NCBI RefSeq assembly: GCF_019956555.1
Contig: NZ_JAHBDQ010000001.1
Location: forward strand, 62,001 to 126,000
From: Pseudomonas sp. A-RE-19
GTDB taxonomy: Bacteria; Pseudomonadota; Gammaproteobacteria; Pseudomonadales; Pseudomonadaceae
Direction of reading: 5' to 3'
DNA length: 64,000 nt
The notes below the pieces were generated by a model, which worked only from the letters and a program-made list of their open reading frames with translations, was not told the origin of the DNA and searched no databases. The position numbers and the translations under genes were made by a program. Each line of letters opens with the position of its first letter. Position 1 is the first letter of the stretch. Shown in pieces: positions 60,946-64,000 of this stretch.

Positions 60946-61829
60946 GTCGCCCCCGCCATCGTCACGCCGTAACCCGTGCAATAAGCCGCCTGCGCCTTCG
61001 TAGGTGCCAGATCAACCCATCCGGGCAGCTCGACCCGCGAAACGCCGGCAACGTGCAACTGGGCGTCCACGGCCGACCGCGCCACCTCGACCCCCAGCCG
61101 TTTACGCGGATTGATCCACGCCGCGAGGCGCCGGGTGGCTTCCGCCAGACTGGCATCACCTTCCGGGCCGGCGCTGCTCATATGCAGAATCGCGTCAATG
61201 CGGTAGTCGAGGATTTCCGCACTTTGCACCTTGACCCGATCACCGACCGGGCGGGTGTCTTCGTCGTCCAATGCCGCCGCGACGATGGCCAGCAGCTCGG
61301 CGCTGGCCTCACCCTTACCCTCGGTACTCAGCACCGTTACCGTAACGTTGCACGGCGCCGGACTTTCGGCGGTGGCGTCGGCCACCAACCCCGAGGCGTT
61401 GCGCGTGTGCAGGATGTAGCTGTTACGCGGCCCGGCCGTGGTCAGCCCCTCGTAGGCCAACTGGATGCGCTCGCGGTAGGGGTCATGTTCTTCCATGACC
61501 TCGGGCACTGGCGGCACAGCCGTCAGATCCTCGGCCTGAATCACCAGGCGCGGCAGATTGACGTTGGCCCCAAGCTGATCGAGGTCACTCCCGGTCGCAT
61601 AGGCCAACAGTTGCGCCTTGGCCGCGTCGTTGACCCGGGCACGGTTGCCGAGCTTGATATAGGCTCCGACCTCCAGCAGCTTGACCACCGGATCGGACTC
61701 CAGGTTGGCCGTCCAGTTGTCGCCCATGTGCCCGCGAAAGATGCTCAGGCAGTCGTCATAGGTCAGCTCATAATCCAGCGGCTCCAGCACGTCCGGCGCC
61801 GGCAGCGCTGACAGATCCAAGATACTCAT
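60942..61829 (-). CDS. Baseplate assembly protein gpJ
   Basis: A 295-residue P2 gpJ-type wedge protein, starting MSILDLSALPAPDVLEPLDY and containing KAQLLAYATGSDLDQLGANV and YEGLTTAGPRNSYI. ATGA overlap with the gpW gene on one side and gpI on the other. Confidence 0.94.
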   Translation of the reverse strand: MSILDLSALPAPDVLEPLDYELTYDDCLSIFRGHMGDNWTANLESDPVVKLLEVGAYIKLGNRARVNDAAKAQLLAYATGSDLDQLGANVNLPRLVIQAEDLTAVPPVPEVMEEHDPYRERIQLAYEGLTTAGPRNSYILHTRNASGLVADATAESPAPCNVTVTVLSTEGKGEASAELLAIVAAALDDEDTRPVGDRVKVQSAEILDYRIDAILHMSSAGPEGDASLAEATRRLAAWINPRKRLGVEVARSAVDAQLHVAGVSRVELPGWVDLAPTKAQAAYCTGYGVTMAGAT

Positions 61830-62152
61830 GCGCTCACCTCGACCATAAAGCTGTCGCCCAGGTACTCGCCGGCAACAACCAAATCAATTCTCCCGCCCAG
61901 CACGGCCACCACGCGGACACTTTCCAGCTTCACACGCGGCTCCCACATGCCGATCGCGCGCGCCGCCTCTGCCTGCACCGAGCTTTTCCAGCCGGCGTTT
62001 ACCGGCAAATCCACGTAGGTGCGCAGCTTGCTGCCGTAGTCCGGGCGCTCCCGACGACTACCCAGCGGCGTGCCGAGAATGTCGGGGATGGCCTGAAGCA
62101 CATGCGCGATGCCGGAAATGGGTTGGCCGGTGTGGCGATCCATTCCGATCAT
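61826..62152 (-). CDS. Baseplate assembly protein gpW (gp25-like)
   Basis: A 108-residue GPW/gp25-family wedge protein with GISHVLQ-like GIAHVLQAIPDILGTPLGSR and RRERPDYGSKL. Start at 62152 or the in-frame ATG at 62143. It overlaps gpJ by 4 bp. Gp25-like proteins trigger sheath assembly at the baseplate. Confidence 0.93.
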   Translation of the reverse strand: MIGMDRHTGQPISGIAHVLQAIPDILGTPLGSRRERPDYGSKLRTYVDLPVNAGWKSSVQAEAARAIGMWEPRVKLESVRVVAVLGGRIDLVVAGEYLGDSFMVEVSA

Positions 62153-62157
62153 CTATG

Positions 62158-62373
62158 TCACTCCAGGGCTTCAAGTTCGGGATGGGTTTTCAGGTAGCTG
62201 ACAGCCTGCTCATCGGATGCCGACACCTCGACAATGGTCTTGGCCACCGGCAGCGTGCGCTCTGTTCCGGGGATGCACAGGGTGCGCGAGGTAAAGAGCT
62301 TGTCGCGGAACTTCAGCAGCAGATCCGCCGCCGGCGCTTGATCGTCGACGGGTGTTGCAGCGGTCTTGGCCAT
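62158..62373 (-). CDS. Small unrecognised phage protein
   Basis: A 71-residue acidic protein (MAKTAATPVDDQAPAADLLL) between gpV and gpW. GGAGG precedes the start. The end SDEQAVSYLKTHPELEALE is helical. Small proteins occupy this slot in related Pseudomonas tail clusters; no function is assigned. Confidence 0.7.
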   Translation of the reverse strand: MAKTAATPVDDQAPAADLLLKFRDKLFTSRTLCIPGTERTLPVAKTIVEVSASDEQAVSYLKTHPELEALE

Positions 62374-62390
62374 GGGTTTCCTCCGGGCAC

Positions 62391-62414
62391 AAAAAAAGCC
62401 CGCACTTGGCGGGC
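62391..62414 (-). terminator. Terminator after the gpV gene
   Basis: GCCCGC / GCGGGC stem with loop ACTTG; on the minus strand it is followed by seven Ts. It lies 15 bp beyond the gpV stop. Confidence 0.75.
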
Positions 62415-62429
62415 CGGATGAATGATTGA

Positions 62430-62987
62430 TTAATGCGTGTGGTGGTTGTCGCTATTGCCGGCGGCCAGGATGTTCGCAGCTCCGTCGATGTTGCCTGTTA
62501 CGCGTAACGGGCCTTTGATGTTCACTGCCCCCTCAAGGTCGATCGTTCCAGACTTCACCGTCACCGCGTTATCCGTAACGACGACCTCCGTGCTACCTAC
62601 CTTGATCGTCACCGTGCCGGTCGGCAGGGTGATGGTGTAACTCTTGGCCTGCCAGTCGTAGACCAGCGAACCACCATCATCAAAACGCCAGACCTCAACG
62701 TGGTCGCGGTTGTCCGGCTGGGCGCCGGCGTTCCCGTACAGCCCCGGAATGAAGGTGCCCATGCCAGCCTGACCGCTGGGGTTGAACAGCACCCCCTGCT
62801 CGCTCAGGCTCGGCGATCGCCAGTGCCGCGCCTTACCAGCCGCGAGGCTGTGCCAGCGCACCCAGGCACTGGTCCACTCACCATTCGACACCCGCACAGC
62901 CCCCGCCGCCAGATCCACCCCCACTACCACGCACGGCATCAACATGGCCGCGATCATGCGGTCATGCTCACCTAGGGCGAAACTCAT
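62430..62987 (-). CDS. Baseplate spike protein gpV
   Basis: A 185-residue P2 gpV-type spike. N-terminal OB-fold (~20-90, WVRWHSLAAGKARHWRSPS), then a beta-helix (~95-165) with repeating valine/threonine strands, ending NHHTH, a His cluster like the metal-binding apex of gpV. ATG 62987 overlaps the preceding gene's stop by 4 bp. The third GTTACGCGTAAC copy lies inside its 3' coding part. Confidence 0.92.
   Translation of the reverse strand: MSFALGEHDRMIAAMLMPCVVVGVDLAAGAVRVSNGEWTSAWVRWHSLAAGKARHWRSPSLSEQGVLFNPSGQAGMGTFIPGLYGNAGAQPDNRDHVEVWRFDDGGSLVYDWQAKSYTITLPTGTVTIKVGSTEVVVTDNAVTVKSGTIDLEGAVNIKGPLRVTGNIDGAANILAAGNSDNHHTH
62497..62508. repeat. Palindrome GTTACGCGTAAC, copy 3
   Basis: The same perfect 12-bp palindrome, here inside the gpV coding sequence (encoding part of GPLRVTGNI). 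Confidence 0.8.
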
Positions 62988-63496
62988 GGCGGCGTCTCCG
63001 GCGGGAAAAACTCGCCTTCCGAATCGCCACTGAGGCCAAACATCATCGATCCCGGCGGCTCGTCCGGCCACGGCCACTCAAGCTCTCCGACTTCGAAGTT
63101 TTGCGTCCACTGCACCGACCACATGACGAACTGTTCAAGGTCTTGCGTCGGCGCCTCGGGCTGGGCGTGGATGTTCTCCGGCGGGCCGGTGACAAAATCC
63201 AGATCCCACATCTGGTAATTCAGAATCGCGGCCATTTGAGACGCCAGAATGGCCGCCTGTAGCGAGGCCTTTTTGCGCGTCGCATCGACCAGAATGCACG
63301 ACTGAAAACGGCCGATCAGCGCCGTTTTACCTTCGCCGCGATCGGTACCAAGGGTCATGTCCGTCAGCCCGTACAACAGCGCCGGGGTCCGTACCTCGGA
63401 ACCCAGCTCGGGGAATTGCTCGACGTGCAGGAACCTCGGCATGGCCGCGCTGATCGTGCGGGTGATGGCCTCATGTAATGTCGTCAGTTCGCTCAT
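62984..63496 (-). CDS. Putative tail completion or minor tail protein
   Basis: A 170-residue phage protein (MSELTTLHEAITRTISAAMP) between the head-tail junction gene and gpV. It starts inside the previous gene (26-bp overlap) and ends over the gpV start. Tryptophan-rich C-terminal segment (FVMWSVQWTQNFEVGELEW). The position suggests a tail completion protein, but the family is not firmly recognised. Confidence 0.7.
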   Translation of the reverse strand: MSELTTLHEAITRTISAAMPRFLHVEQFPELGSEVRTPALLYGLTDMTLGTDRGEGKTALIGRFQSCILVDATRKKASLQAAILASQMAAILNYQMWDLDFVTGPPENIHAQPEAPTQDLEQFVMWSVQWTQNFEVGELEWPWPDEPPGSMMFGLSGDSEGEFFPPETPP

Positions 63497-63854
63497 TGCC
63501 CACACTCAACACCAGATCGACCATGCCCGTACCGTCAGGCTTCACGCGGCTGACCTTGTAGCGGCCACCGCCCAAATGGGCCGGCAAGTCGATGGTAAGA
63601 AAGTCGCCCTTTTTGACGTCCTGCACGTCGACCGTCCGCGCATTCAGATTCGGCTCAAGCACCGCATCGGCGTTGATGGCCGAGCCCAAGCGCGCAGATC
63701 CGGCCTTGCCGCCGCCGATTTCGGCGCCGACAAAAGGCGAGGTGAAGTCGCCGTAAACCGTGCGACCGTCGGCCAGAATCGCCGGATCGCCCAGACGCGC
63801 CACCAACAGCGCATCGGTACGATCAGCCAAGGCCCGAAAACGAGCGCCCGGCAT
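63471..63854 (-). CDS. Putative phage head-tail joining protein
   Basis: A 127-residue protein (MPGARFRALADRTDALLVAR) resembling the head-tail attachment family of lambda gpFII (PF05354-like) in size and in the RTDALLVARLGDPAIL segment. It starts at the stop of the upstream gene (TAATG). If correct, the element has capsids and is a phage rather than a headless tailocin. Confidence 0.6.
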   Translation of the reverse strand: MPGARFRALADRTDALLVARLGDPAILADGRTVYGDFTSPFVGAEIGGGKAGSARLGSAINADAVLEPNLNARTVDVQDVKKGDFLTIDLPAHLGGGRYKVSRVKPDGTGMVDLVLSVGNERTDDIT

Positions 63855-64000
63855 TACTGAACAATCAGCACTTCGGCATAGCCGCCGACCGTATCGGCCA
63901 ACAGCTTGCCGTAGGGCGCCGAATCAGCAGTGCCGGCCGGCACCAGGGCACCCGCCTTGACGCTGGCATTCATGCCGGCTTTCAGCGCGGCATCCGCCGG
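63854..64000 (-). CDS. Phage structural protein, 3' end only
   Basis: The last 48 codons of a gene entering from the right edge (AALKAGMNASVKAGALVPAG, ending GGYAEVLIVQ). The pattern of small residues and the KLLADTVGGYAEV end resembles DUF2190-type capsid cement proteins, but the fragment is short. Confidence 0.5.
   Translation of the reverse strand, partial: PADAALKAGMNASVKAGALVPAGTADSAPYGKLLADTVGGYAEVLIVQ

Noticed and set aside
49982..64000. A headless R-type tailocin
   Set aside because: The order resembles tailocins, but a probable head-tail joining gene and a capsid-cement-like gene at the right edge, plus the tRNA junction, favour a complete prophage. Sequence beyond the edge is needed to be sure.
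1..64000. CRISPR arrays, rRNA genes and intact insertion sequences
   Set aside because: No regularly spaced repeats, rRNA sequence or transposase genes were seen.

Overview
The window is chromosomal DNA of a Pseudomonas of the fluorescens/putida type. The evidence is uniformly GC-rich coding sequence, typical Pseudomonas gene families (OprM/MexAB-like RND pump, AlkK/DmdB-like CoA ligase, DUF1302/DUF1329 pair, MocR and AraC regulators), one inverted repeat of the Pseudomonas REP type at about 29.95 kb, and a P2-like tail cluster of the kind common in this genus. About 46 kb is host DNA and the right-hand 17 kb is prophage.

Region 1 (1-9.4 kb): the 3' end of an aldehyde dehydrogenase gene and an AraC regulator, then a tripartite RND efflux operon on the minus strand. 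That operon faces away from a BaeSR-like two-component system, with paired repeats in the shared promoter region. Region 2 (9.4-14.5 kb): an unrecognised 149-residue protein, a CpxRA-like two-component operon, and a divergently transcribed second-type BamA outer-membrane insertase. Region 3 (14.6-27.3 kb): a six-gene minus-strand operon (DUF1302, DUF1329, YCF48-like, MMPL exporter, acyl-CoA dehydrogenase, acyl-CoA ligase) beside a small hydrolase and a divergent AraC regulator. It probably handles a hydrophobic acyl substrate at the envelope. Region 4 (27.6-29.9 kb): an orphan Tle1-like DUF2235 lipase with a DUF2931 lipoprotein that is probably its immunity partner.

Region 5 (30-40.7 kb): a seven-gene minus-strand catabolic cluster (quinone-oxidoreductase-like enzyme, TauD/TfdA dioxygenase, BKACE enzyme, MFS permease, DsbA/FrnE-like protein, Rieske protein, YeiH-type exporter), a divergent MocR regulator, and a TIM-barrel/MFS pair. 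The last four cluster genes are coupled by ATGA overlaps. The substrate cannot be named from sequence. Region 6 (40.7-46.7 kb) is gene-poor and decayed. It holds a headless cytochrome c, small lipoproteins, a free-standing PutA-like ribbon-helix-helix protein, fragments of an ABC binding protein and a LysR regulator, a degenerate Rz/Rz1 cassette, and a broken excisionase and integrase. It ends at a 46-bp copy of the 3' part of tRNA-Pro(GGG).

Region 7 (46.7-64 kb, right edge open) is best read as a second, better-preserved contractile-tail prophage. Its late operon runs right to left, from a head-tail junction gene through gpV, gpW, gpJ, gpI, fibre, fibre chaperone, sheath, tube, gpE/E', tape measure, gpU, gpX and gpD to a GH19 endolysin and Rz/Rz1. 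Between the lysis genes and the tRNA-derived site, in the usual place for phage cargo genes, is a convergent six-gene module. It encodes an unknown protein, a PAAR protein, a 45-residue ORF, a lambda-R-type peptidoglycan hydrolase, and two exported four-cysteine proteins with identical cysteine spacing. This looks like a prophage-borne PAAR/muralytic effector with duplicated immunity and is the most interesting system here. A second unexplained signal is a perfect 12-bp palindrome, GTTACGCGTAAC, found three times in the phage late region, twice beside intergenic terminators.
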